A DNA stretch of 29,946 bases from an uncultured Chloroflexota bacterium (GTDB lineage: Bacteria > Chloroflexota > Anaerolineae > Aggregatilineales > Phototrophicaceae), in contig CALJKV010000076.1 in NCBI GenBank assembly GCA_937974245.1, positions 1-29,946 of the forward strand, in the 5' to 3' direction. The notes below the pieces were generated by a model. The model saw only the letters and a program-made list of their open reading frames with translations. It was not told where the DNA came from and made no database searches. Position numbers and translations under genes: made by a program. Numbering within the stretch: position 1 is the stretch's first letter; each line of letters starts with the position of its first letter. Of this stretch, positions 7,136 to 14,539 are shown one piece after another.

Positions 7136-8041
7136 ATGACAACGCCCGAATTTGCCTGTGTAGGCAGCATTATCATTGATGACATCGTGTACCCTGACGG
7201 GCGCACCGATATGGCCGTGCTGGGCGGCGGGGGCACACACACCGCCGCCGGGATGGTCGCTATGTCGGTGCGTCCGGCGCTGCTGGCCTGCCTGGGGACG
7301 GATGTTCCGCCGGAGATCACAGAACGACTGGAACGCGATTTTGATATGCGCTATGCCAACCAGCTGAATATGCCGCAGATACGCGCCTGGCAGGTTTTTG
7401 AGTGGAATGGGCGGCGCACCGAGATATTCCGCGTGGACGACTATCTGCGCTTTCTGGCGGAACCAACGCCGGATACGATTCCTACCGCCATGTGGGATGT
7501 CCCCGCCGTGACGGTGCTGCGCGGTGCAGATGAGTTTTTGCGCTTTTGCGATGTATTCCCAAATGCGGAAATCCTGTGGGAACCCGACCAGCACTTTATG
7601 ATCCCGGAAAACCGCGAAGCGCTGGTGGCGGCGCTCCCCCGTGCGGCAGTTGTGTCACCCAATCTGCTCGAAGCGGGGCAGGTTTACGGGGAAAATGACC
7701 CGGCGGCGTTAGTACGGCGGATGCTGGCGGACGGCGCGAACGTCGTCGCGCTGCGGTTGGGCGAGGCCGGTTCACTGGTTGGGCGGCGCGGCGTGAGCGA
7801 TCTCATACATATCCCGGTTGTCCCAGTTCAGCACATAGTGGATGTCACGGGGGCGGGCAACACCTACTGTGGCGCATTCCTGGTGGGCTGGCACCAGACT
7901 CATGACCTGCGTACCGCCGGATGTTATGGCGCGGTAGCGGCTTCATTTACGGTTGAGCAGGTCGGTGTGCTGGATACCTCAATCATCCCTGATTTCCAGA
8001 GCACCCGCGATGCACGCCTGGCCTGGGCACTGGCACAGTAA
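7136..8041 (+). CDS. PfkB-family sugar kinase with GAGN in place of GAGD
   Basis: A 301-residue member of the PfkB/ribokinase family: ATP-dependent phosphorylation of a sugar or nucleoside. The N-terminal glycine-rich region is LGGGGTHTAAG (29-39); the C-terminal signature is DVTGAGNTYCGAF (236-248). In active ribokinases this reads D-x-x-G-A-G-D, and the last Asp is the catalytic base; here it is Asn242 (codon AAC). The anion-hole glycines are kept. A GxGN form also occurs in the eukaryotic MAK32-like branch as I recall it, so it may be a lineage feature. The gene starts 6 bases after the SIS gene. With nucleoside hydrolases upstream, ribose is a tempting substrate, but catalysis is not assured. 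Confidence 0.85.
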   Translation: MTTPEFACVGSIIIDDIVYPDGRTDMAVLGGGGTHTAAGMVAMSVRPALLACLGTDVPPEITERLERDFDMRYANQLNMPQIRAWQVFEWNGRRTEIFRVDDYLRFLAEPTPDTIPTAMWDVPAVTVLRGADEFLRFCDVFPNAEILWEPDQHFMIPENREALVAALPRAAVVSPNLLEAGQVYGENDPAALVRRMLADGANVVALRLGEAGSLVGRRGVSDLIHIPVVPVQHIVDVTGAGNTYCGAFLVGWHQTHDLRTAGCYGAVAASFTVEQVGVLDTSIIPDFQSTRDARLAWALAQ

Positions 8042-8369
8042 AACCTGGGCATACCTCCCGCCATCTCTGAACAAATGTTTGAACATAAATTCACCATCCA
8101 ACCCCGTTTTTGTGGTATGGTGAAGACACGTAGGGACTGCCTTCTGGTCGTCCCCCGCCAAAAGGTGACTACCCCGCGCTATGCTATCGCCCAAATCTCC
8201 GACAAAACGCTCATACGACACACAAAATACAGTTCTATGCAGCAATCCCCAGCTTTTTGCAGCAACCTTCACCCCCGATTTTCCCCTCAGAATCGCCCAC
8301 CTTGCTGCAATCGTGGCAACCGCAGCACATTCGGAATTTTGCGGCAATTCCACCTTTATTGCGGACTGA
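8042..8369. other. Intergenic region between convergent genes
   Basis: 328 bases between the PfkB gene (plus) and the ABC exporter (minus). A plus-strand open frame runs through it from 8075 into the antisense of the ABC gene, but its composition (Pro/Arg-rich tail read antisense to the transporter) is that of a chance frame. There is a weak inverted repeat GGGAC / GTCCC around 8132-8153. No terminator with a T-run, RNA gene or repeat is apparent. Confidence 0.4.
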
Positions 8370-10148
8370 TTACCGCAGATTACGCTGGTAGATTTCTGCG
8401 TAGAGGCCCGAAACCTGCAAAAGTTCCTCGTGTGTCCCCTGCGCCACGACCCGCCCCTTGTCCAGCACCACCACCAGGTCCGCCATACGGACGGTGCTCA
8501 GACGCTGCGCGATAATAAACGATGTGCGCCCTTCCATCAGCCGTTCCAGCGCCACCTGAATGAGCCGCTCGGTTTCGGTATCCACGCTGGAAGTCGCGTC
8601 ATCCAGCAGCAGGATACGTGGGTTTTTGAGCAGGGCGCGGGCGATCGCTACCCGCTGCTTCTGCCCACCGGAGAGTGTCACACCCCGTTCGCCCACTTTC
8701 GTATCGTAGCCCTGGGGCATCTGCATAATGAAATTATGCGCCTGGGCAGACTGGGCGGCGGCGATAACCTCATCTTCGCTGGCATCCGGCACGGCAAACG
8801 CGATGTTTTCCCGGATGGTGGAGGCGAAGAGTGTCGTTTCCTGCATCACGATGGCAATCTGGTCGCGCAGAGAGTTGAGCGTTACGCCTCGAATGTCGTG
8901 GCCGTCAATCGTGATGTGCCCTTGTGTTGGGTCATAAAAGCGTGGAATCAGGTTAATGATGGTGGATTTGCCGGAGCCGGTCATCCCCAGAAGTGCGACC
9001 ACCTGCCCCGGCTGCGCCTCCAGGTTGATTCCGCTCAGGATGTCCCGCCGTCCCCAATAGCGGAAGGAGACATTCTCAAAACGCACCAGCCCCTTGACCG
9101 GGGCCAGCGGTACGGCATCCGACGCTTCTTTCACGTCCGACTCAGCATCCAGAATCTCGAAAATCCGATCCCCCGAAGCCGCCGCCATCGCAATCGCCGG
9201 AATAATCACCCCGAAGCGCCGCAGCGGTTGGACAAGCTGCCCCAGATAGGTCGTGAAGGCCACCAGTTCGCCAATGGTCAAATCCCCGTCAATCACCAGT
9301 CTGCCGCCATACCAGATAATCAGCACGGTACTCACGCTGGCGATGAAGTCAATCAAAGGGACATGAGTGGACTGCACCCGAATGGCGCGTTCAGAAAGCC
9401 GGAACCAGATGCTGTTCTCTTCCTCAAACTGCTGAATCTGGGCATCCTCCTGGGCAAAGGCCTTGACGATGCGTGCGCCGCGCAGGTTCTGTTCCAGAAA
9501 GGTTGTCAACACCGCCAGTTGGTTCTGAATATCCCGCGAGAGGGGACGGTAAATCCGCCCAAAACGATAGGCAACATACGACAGCAGCGGCATGGTGGAA
9601 AGCGCCAGCAGCGCCAACCCTGGGTTCATCCACAACAACATAACTAGTGTAATCAGCAGCAGTGTGAACGATTGGAACAGCCGCAGCACCGCCCGTCCGG
9701 TTAAAAAGCGGACACGCTCGACATCCTGCATGGTACGGGATAAAAGCTGGCCGGCTTCGGCACGGTCATGGTAAGCGAAAGACAGCGAATTGAGTTTGCG
9801 ATGAATCGTGTTACGCAGATCATACGCCACGCTCTGCGACACGACTTCCGACCAGCGCCCCAACAGGAAATCTAGTATTCCCCGCACAACCGTCACGCCC
9901 AGCAGCGCCAATACGCCCCAGCCGATCAACTGGGTCTGCTGGTTCGTGATGCCCTCATCCACAATCCAGCCAATGATTTGCGGGATCACGACTGAGAGGA
10001 CATTGACGACCAGCGCCGCCAGGTATGCGCCCATCGTCAGCCGCCAATAGGGTTTCAGGAAGCCAAAACAGCGCACGAGAACATGGCGCTGGCGGGATTT
10101 GGGCGGGACGGCCTGGGTCTGTTGTTGGTTTGAAAGTGTCTGTGTCAT
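8370..10148 (-). CDS. ABC exporter half-transporter with degenerate ATPase site
   Basis: A 592-residue fused membrane/ATPase exporter of the MsbA/LmrA/TM287 type. The six-helix domain covers about 35-325 and the ATPase domain about 355-585: Walker A GMTGSGKST (388-396), Q-loop Gln436, signature LSGGQ (492-496), Walker B ILLLDD (512-517). The catalytic Glu after Walker B is Asp517 and the switch histidine is Gln548 (AQRLST); both codons are clear (GAC, CAG). This pair of changes marks the degenerate-site partner of heterodimeric exporters such as TM287 or BmrC, which need a canonical partner subunit, usually encoded next door. None is present here. The start has no clear ribosome binding site; TTGATT, a 16-base spacer and TATAAC lie directly before the ATG on the minus strand, so the transcript may be nearly leaderless. 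Substrate unknown. Confidence 0.95.
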   Translation of the reverse strand: MTQTLSNQQQTQAVPPKSRQRHVLVRCFGFLKPYWRLTMGAYLAALVVNVLSVVIPQIIGWIVDEGITNQQTQLIGWGVLALLGVTVVRGILDFLLGRWSEVVSQSVAYDLRNTIHRKLNSLSFAYHDRAEAGQLLSRTMQDVERVRFLTGRAVLRLFQSFTLLLITLVMLLWMNPGLALLALSTMPLLSYVAYRFGRIYRPLSRDIQNQLAVLTTFLEQNLRGARIVKAFAQEDAQIQQFEEENSIWFRLSERAIRVQSTHVPLIDFIASVSTVLIIWYGGRLVIDGDLTIGELVAFTTYLGQLVQPLRRFGVIIPAIAMAAASGDRIFEILDAESDVKEASDAVPLAPVKGLVRFENVSFRYWGRRDILSGINLEAQPGQVVALLGMTGSGKSTIINLIPRFYDPTQGHITIDGHDIRGVTLNSLRDQIAIVMQETTLFASTIRENIAFAVPDASEDEVIAAAQSAQAHNFIMQMPQGYDTKVGERGVTLSGGQKQRVAIARALLKNPRILLLDDATSSVDTETERLIQVALERLMEGRTSFIIAQRLSTVRMADLVVVLDKGRVVAQGTHEELLQVSGLYAEIYQRNLR

Positions 10149-10354
10149 GGAGTTATAAGGATAGGATTCCGATAATCAAGAGGTGAAACAACCCCCTGAC
10201 TCTAAACCAACCGGCACAGATCGCCAAACTGCCGTCTAAGTCCAATCCGGGAAGGCCGTCCGGGTGAAGTCCCATGAACACCCATTTCATCTTACAGTCT
10301 GGTAAAATAACGGACAATCATAGTGAGGGTGGGTTCACCCCCCAGCGAATTTTC

Positions 10355-10363
10355 TGTTATATT
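10355..10363 (+). promoter_or_regulatory. Extended -10 box before the lipoprotein gene
   Basis: TG at 10355-10356, one base, then TATATT (10358-10363) matches an extended -10. Transcription would begin near 10370, which would put the ATG at 10378 almost at the 5' end and the alternative start at 10414 or 10417 about 45 bases in. Confidence 0.35.
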
Positions 10364-10377
10364 CAGGTAATATTTCT

Positions 10378-11100
10378 ATGCAGAATATACACTATTCAGA
10401 CCAACTGCCGGGCATGATGAAGCGTGTCCACCACCGTGCTGGCATGCTGGGTTTTACGGTGGCCGTGCTGTTGGTGGCCTGCAGTCCGGTTGCCAACGGT
10501 GCCAGCCCATCCCAGTTCCTTAACCTGGGCGATGTGCGGGAACGCTATACGTTTGATGACGGAGCCACAACCTGGGAAACCTTCACCACCGAAGGTAGCA
10601 AAGCTCTGTTCCAGGTGGCTGACAGCGCCTTGATGGGGGCGGTCATCCCCAATATGGGTTACGTGTGGTCACTGAGCGGCACGCGCCGGGCCGATGTCGC
10701 TATCCAGGCGAGAGTACAACGGACACAAGGTGCCAGTGGCAACGGCTTTGGCGTCATGTGCCGGGCGGATGCAGTGGGAAACGGCTATTATTTCGTGATC
10801 TCCAGCGCCGGGCAGTTCGCCATCCTCAAGGGGTCGCCGCACCAGATTGATCCGACTCCATTGGTGGCATGGCAGTCTAGCGCGGCCATTCACCCTGGCA
10901 ACATGGAAAACGAACTACTGGCGGTCTGTACGGCGGATTATCTGGCCTTTTCGGTCAACGGGCAGTTCCTGGCCGAGGCCTATGATGACGAATTCGCCGC
11001 CGGGGAACTGGGGATGGTCTTAGGCGCGGTAGGCGAAACTGTCTGGGTACGCTTCGATACCATCGTGGTGCGGGATGCAAATCTCGTCGCCGGGCGGTAG
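10378..11100 (+). CDS. Probable lipoprotein with a beta-sandwich (LamG/DUF1080-like) domain
   Basis: A secreted lipoprotein of unknown function. Counting from the internal Met-Lys at 10417, the N-terminus MKRVHHRAG is followed by a hydrophobic core and the lipobox LVAC with Cys22, so the mature protein would be lipid-anchored. The mature part (about 190 residues) has alternating strands and phrases such as NGFGVMCRAD and NGYYFVISSAGQFAILKG, typical of concanavalin-like jelly-roll domains (LamG, 3-keto-disaccharide-hydrolase/DUF1080-like). No catalytic residues can be named; a glycan-binding role is possible. Starts at 10378 and 10414/10417 are both possible; the later one gives a normal signal peptide, the earlier has a short AGG before it. 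It stands alone between the divergent ABC gene and msrA. Confidence 0.75.
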   Translation: MQNIHYSDQLPGMMKRVHHRAGMLGFTVAVLLVACSPVANGASPSQFLNLGDVRERYTFDDGATTWETFTTEGSKALFQVADSALMGAVIPNMGYVWSLSGTRRADVAIQARVQRTQGASGNGFGVMCRADAVGNGYYFVISSAGQFAILKGSPHQIDPTPLVAWQSSAAIHPGNMENELLAVCTADYLAFSVNGQFLAEAYDDEFAAGELGMVLGAVGETVWVRFDTIVVRDANLVAGR

Positions 11101-11199
11101 GTGCAAACACACGCGTAATATCCCAGCGTGCACAATTTATACTCAAGTCCGGCAAGTATTACCGGCAACAATCTACTACAAGATGAGGGAGGAAAGCCA

Positions 11200-11736
11200 A
11201 TGAGTCAGGAAGTCACAACTCTAGCGGGTGGGTGTTTCTGGTGTTTGGAAGCCGTGTATGACGAGCTAAAAGGGGTTACAGACGTGGTTTCCGGATATAT
11301 GGGCGGCAGTGCGCTCAACCCGACTTACAAGCAGGTGTGTACCGGGCTGACCGGCCACGCCGAAGTCGTTCAACTGACCTTCGACCCGGCAGTTATCACC
11401 TTTCAGGACATTCTCGGCGTATTCTTCACGATCCACGACCCGACGACACTCAACCGCCAGGGCGCGGACGTCGGGACCCAGTATCGTTCGGCCATCTTTT
11501 ACCACTCACCGGAGCAGAAAGCCGCCGCCGAACACGTCATCGGTGACTTGAACGCGGCAGGACTTTGGGAAAACCCTATTGTGACCGAAGTAACACCCAC
11601 CAGCACATTCTACGCTGCGGAGGACTACCACCAGGACTACTTTGCCAACAACCCAACCCAGGGTTACTGTATGGCGGTGGTCGCGCCCAAAGTCGCCAAG
11701 TTCCGCAAGCAGCATATCGCTCGCCTCAAGCGGTAA
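11200..11736 (+). CDS. msrA: Peptide methionine-S-sulfoxide reductase MsrA
   Basis: Reduces methionine-(S)-sulfoxide in oxidised proteins, using thioredoxin. 178 residues, usual length. The catalytic motif GCFWC is at 11-15 with nucleophile Cys12; TGHAEVV and the EDYHQDY stretch supply the remaining substrate-binding and acid residues; a Cys in QGYCMAVV near the C-terminus is the recycling cysteine. The ATG at 11200 is chosen because GGGAGGAAA lies just before it and MsrA similarity starts at once; an in-frame GTG at 11128 would only add leader sequence. It is a stand-alone gene with a strong hairpin after it. A TATACT at 11138-11143 may be its -10 box. Confidence 0.97.
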   Translation: MSQEVTTLAGGCFWCLEAVYDELKGVTDVVSGYMGGSALNPTYKQVCTGLTGHAEVVQLTFDPAVITFQDILGVFFTIHDPTTLNRQGADVGTQYRSAIFYHSPEQKAAAEHVIGDLNAAGLWENPIVTEVTPTSTFYAAEDYHQDYFANNPTQGYCMAVVAPKVAKFRKQHIARLKR

Positions 11737-11746
11737 ATATCACCTA

Positions 11747-11778
11747 AACGGGGAAGGATATTCAAGGCCTTCCCCGTT
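11747..11778 (+). terminator. Hairpin terminator between convergent msrA and the STAND gene
   Basis: AACGGGGAAGG (11747-11757) pairs perfectly with CCTTCCCCGTT (11768-11778), an 11-base stem in the 45-base gap between two convergent stop codons. It lacks a full T-run on either side but position and strength suggest a bidirectional terminator. Confidence 0.65.
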
Positions 11779-11781
11779 GTC

Positions 11782-14346
11782 TCACGACTCAAGCTGCTGG
11801 TAGGCATTGGCAGCATAGTCGGGCGCGGTGCCATTGACCGGCAGAAAGATCAGACCCTCAGCCTGTGCCAGTGCCTTCTCACTCACGATGCGGTCTTTCA
11901 GTTTAATCACGTCGCGGTCATTAGGCTCTAGTAGCGTAGCATCATCCACCAGCAGTTCCGCAATCAGTAAATGCCGCTTGCTCATCACGAGCAGTCGCAC
12001 CAGGTCCACAATCGTGCTGACGATATTCTCTCTATCGCCGGTCTGGTAGGCCAGATGCAGTGCCTGCCGATAGCGCAGCACGGCCTGGCCGAGCTGGTTG
12101 GCTTCCACCGAGGCGCGACCCAGATTACTTAATTCGAGCGCCTCATCTTCAGTGTTATTCACTTCGCGGGCGATATGCAGTGCCGACGTGTGGAAGTTGA
12201 TGGCTTCCAGCCAGCGGCCCAACTCCCCGTAAGCCGTCCCCAGACCACCCATAACCCGGCCTTCATAGGCACGTTTTCCCTGGCTCTTGAAGAGTTGCAG
12301 TGCTTGTTCCCAGGTATCGGACGCTGTGGCAGGATCGCTATCATCAAGTTGGGCGTACCCCAGACGATAGAGAATAATCGCTTCGTTCTGGTTATCTCCC
12401 CGTTGGCGGGCGATCTCTAGTGCCTGACTGAAGGCACGTACCGCCTCACCACTTTCGCCCTGTTGCTGGCGGACATCGCCCAGAGTGCGATAGAGATGCA
12501 TTCGCGTTTCGTCATCGCCCAGGCTCTCGGCCAGACTCAGGCCGCGTGTTGCGTGCAGGACCGCCGCACCCGAATTTTCGGTTTTCATCTCCAGTGTGGA
12601 AAGCGTATCCAGTGTATGAAGGATACCTTCCTGATTTTCCAGCGATTCATACACCCCCAGCGCCTCGCTATAGGTCGCAATCGCCTCATTTTCCATCTGG
12701 TTCTGAACCTGTTCTTCGCCAATCTGCATCAAGAGTGCCACCTGATGCTCGGTGTTGCCGCTCTGGCGTGCCTGGCGGAGCGCCATCTGTAACCGAGTCA
12801 GCGGGTCTGGGTCGCTATCTTCGCTGTCATCCTCATCCAGATCTTCTAATTCAAGCAGCGCGGCGCTGTCATCATCCTCAAAGGTATCCTCATCCTCGAA
12901 ATCGTCCACATCCTCGAAATCATCCTCAAAATCGTCGTCATCCTCCGCATCAAAGACTTCGCGCGGCGGCGGCGCCGGACGATTTTCAACAGTATCCCAC
13001 AGAGTGCGCGGTTGCGCGGGAGACGCAGCCATTTCCGCCATTTCATCCTCATCCATATCTTCCGGTGGACGGGGCTGCTGCGGATAAGCCGGGAAAGCAA
13101 CAGTGAAGCTGGAAGCAAACTGGCGCAGTTGTACCAGTTCGTATACATAGCCGCGTTCATTCACAAAGTCCCCGGCCTGCATCAGCGAAACCACCAATTG
13201 GTTCACCTTGTCGCGTTCGCCGTCGTCAGCAGCATGGCGGGCGGCGGCCATGATCGTCTCCATTTCCGCCGCGAGTTTGTTATGTGCCAGCGAGGTATCG
13301 GCGCTGTACTTGCGGGCGTACTCCAGGATAGCGTTCTCGGCCTTGTTCCGCAGCACATCCAACTGGCCGGAGCCACTCAACCACTGTTCGGCAAAACTCT
13401 GGGTGATCTCGTGAAGCCGATAGTAGGGCATGTCATAACGCTGGAAACGTTCGACGAGATGTGCATTCTGGAGTACGAGCATCACCTGTTGCAGCGTTTC
13501 CGCTGGTGCTCCTGCGATCATACTCAAGAGTTCGGCAGACCCTTGCCCGTTGAACGTCGCACCCATCATCAAGAGTAACCCTTGCAATGCGTTGTTCAAC
13601 CCCCGAAATCCGAGTGTAAGCGCCAGCAAAGGTGGTTCAGCCGCAGCACTACTGGGGATTTTTTCCAGCAGTTCGAGGTAAGCGGTGGGAGTCTGTTTAG
13701 TGATTCGAAGTGTCCCGGCAGCGACAGTCAGCGCAAAGGGGTTATAATCCAGAATGCTCGCCAGTTCATCCACATCATCCTGCACATCAACCAGGTTCGC
13801 TATCCCGGCATGTTGGGCGAAAAGTTCCATCGCCGCGTCTTCATCCAGGTTTTCCAGGTGCAACCCGGACCAATCGCCTTCAAGTTTGTTTTTAGAAAGC
13901 AGCATGACCGGCAGGCCATCAGCGCAGCGCCGCACAAAATCAGCCACAATATTGGCTTGCAGGTCGCCGTCCAGCACCAGCAAGGGTTTGTGGCTGGTGA
14001 GCGTGCTGGCAACAGCACCAATCATCCCGGAAGGAGTATCGCTGCCGGTGATTTCCGGCACCTGGTAAGCCCGTCCCACCCGTACAAGGATGTCTTCAAG
14101 GGTGCTGTCGTTCAGGTTGAGCCACACCACGCCGCCCGGCAGTTCGGTGTAGGCACTGGCAAGTGTAGCCGCCAGGGCGGTTTTGCCGGTACCTGCCGCC
14201 CCATAAACGAGGACAGGTTTATTATTTTTGAGCTGTGAATACACCTGGGCGAGTTGGGCATCGCGCCCGACCAACTTGCCGGGCAGCATCACAGGTAACG
14301 ATTGTGCCGTTCGGGCCGGCGCTTCATGAGGTGTGAAATCTGGCAT
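11782..14346 (-). CDS. STAND-family NTPase with acidic linker and C-terminal TPR repeats
   Basis: An 854-residue signalling ATPase. The nucleotide-binding part covers about 20-330: a P-loop GAAGTGKTA (49-57), Walker B LLVLDG (122-127), a sensor-like MLLSKNK (148-154) and an NPFAL motif (202-206) like the GLPL motif of NB-ARC/STAND proteins, then a winged-helix segment YYRLHEITQSFAEQ (308-321). Residues about 466-512 are an almost unbroken Asp/Glu tract. From about 515 to 815 follow tandem TPR-like helical repeats, the usual ligand- or protein-sensing part of STAND proteins. There is no fused effector. It is divergent from a TIR-glycosylase fusion across 193 bases, an arrangement suggesting shared regulation; in bacteria STAND sensors and TIR effectors are both recurrent anti-phage parts. 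A purely regulatory role is the main alternative. Confidence 0.85.
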   Translation of the reverse strand: MPDFTPHEAPARTAQSLPVMLPGKLVGRDAQLAQVYSQLKNNKPVLVYGAAGTGKTALAATLASAYTELPGGVVWLNLNDSTLEDILVRVGRAYQVPEITGSDTPSGMIGAVASTLTSHKPLLVLDGDLQANIVADFVRRCADGLPVMLLSKNKLEGDWSGLHLENLDEDAAMELFAQHAGIANLVDVQDDVDELASILDYNPFALTVAAGTLRITKQTPTAYLELLEKIPSSAAAEPPLLALTLGFRGLNNALQGLLLMMGATFNGQGSAELLSMIAGAPAETLQQVMLVLQNAHLVERFQRYDMPYYRLHEITQSFAEQWLSGSGQLDVLRNKAENAILEYARKYSADTSLAHNKLAAEMETIMAAARHAADDGERDKVNQLVVSLMQAGDFVNERGYVYELVQLRQFASSFTVAFPAYPQQPRPPEDMDEDEMAEMAASPAQPRTLWDTVENRPAPPPREVFDAEDDDDFEDDFEDVDDFEDEDTFEDDDSAALLELEDLDEDDSEDSDPDPLTRLQMALRQARQSGNTEHQVALLMQIGEEQVQNQMENEAIATYSEALGVYESLENQEGILHTLDTLSTLEMKTENSGAAVLHATRGLSLAESLGDDETRMHLYRTLGDVRQQQGESGEAVRAFSQALEIARQRGDNQNEAIILYRLGYAQLDDSDPATASDTWEQALQLFKSQGKRAYEGRVMGGLGTAYGELGRWLEAINFHTSALHIAREVNNTEDEALELSNLGRASVEANQLGQAVLRYRQALHLAYQTGDRENIVSTIVDLVRLLVMSKRHLLIAELLVDDATLLEPNDRDVIKLKDRIVSEKALAQAEGLIFLPVNGTAPDYAANAYQQLES

Positions 14347-14539
14347 CGCTCACCACGCTTTGTTAAACTAATTCTTAAAAGTACACAATTATGGAGTCTT
14401 GTGGGTATTCGATTACTAAACAGACTCTCAATTGTGAGTATAGCCTAACACGCATATTGGGGCAAAGCATTGCTCTACAACCGGGGATAGTCCGGTAAAA
14501 CTTACTCAACAGCACGTGTTACCGGGAGACGACGACCGT
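14347..14539. promoter_or_regulatory. Divergent promoter region, STAND gene / TIR-glycosylase gene
   Basis: 193 bases shared by two divergent starts, AT-richer than the flanking genes. It holds CTCAATTGTGAG (about 14427-14438), with arms CTCA/TGAG, and a small inverted repeat ACCGG / CCGGT (about 14480-14496). The latter's ACCGGG motif recurs at the ribosome binding site (14521). -35/-10 pairs on both strands are only weak matches. A common regulator acting on both genes is plausible but not shown. Confidence 0.4.

Noticed and set aside
8075..8515. Plus-strand open frame of 146 codons running into the ABC exporter region
   Set aside because: Its second half is antisense to the transporter, it has no ribosome binding site, and its Pro/Arg-rich composition is that of an antisense shadow.
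12546..13106. Plus-strand frame of 186 codons rich in Pro, His and Arg
   Set aside because: It is antisense to the acidic tract and TPR start of the STAND gene; the repeats in it mirror the GAT/GAA codons on the other strand.
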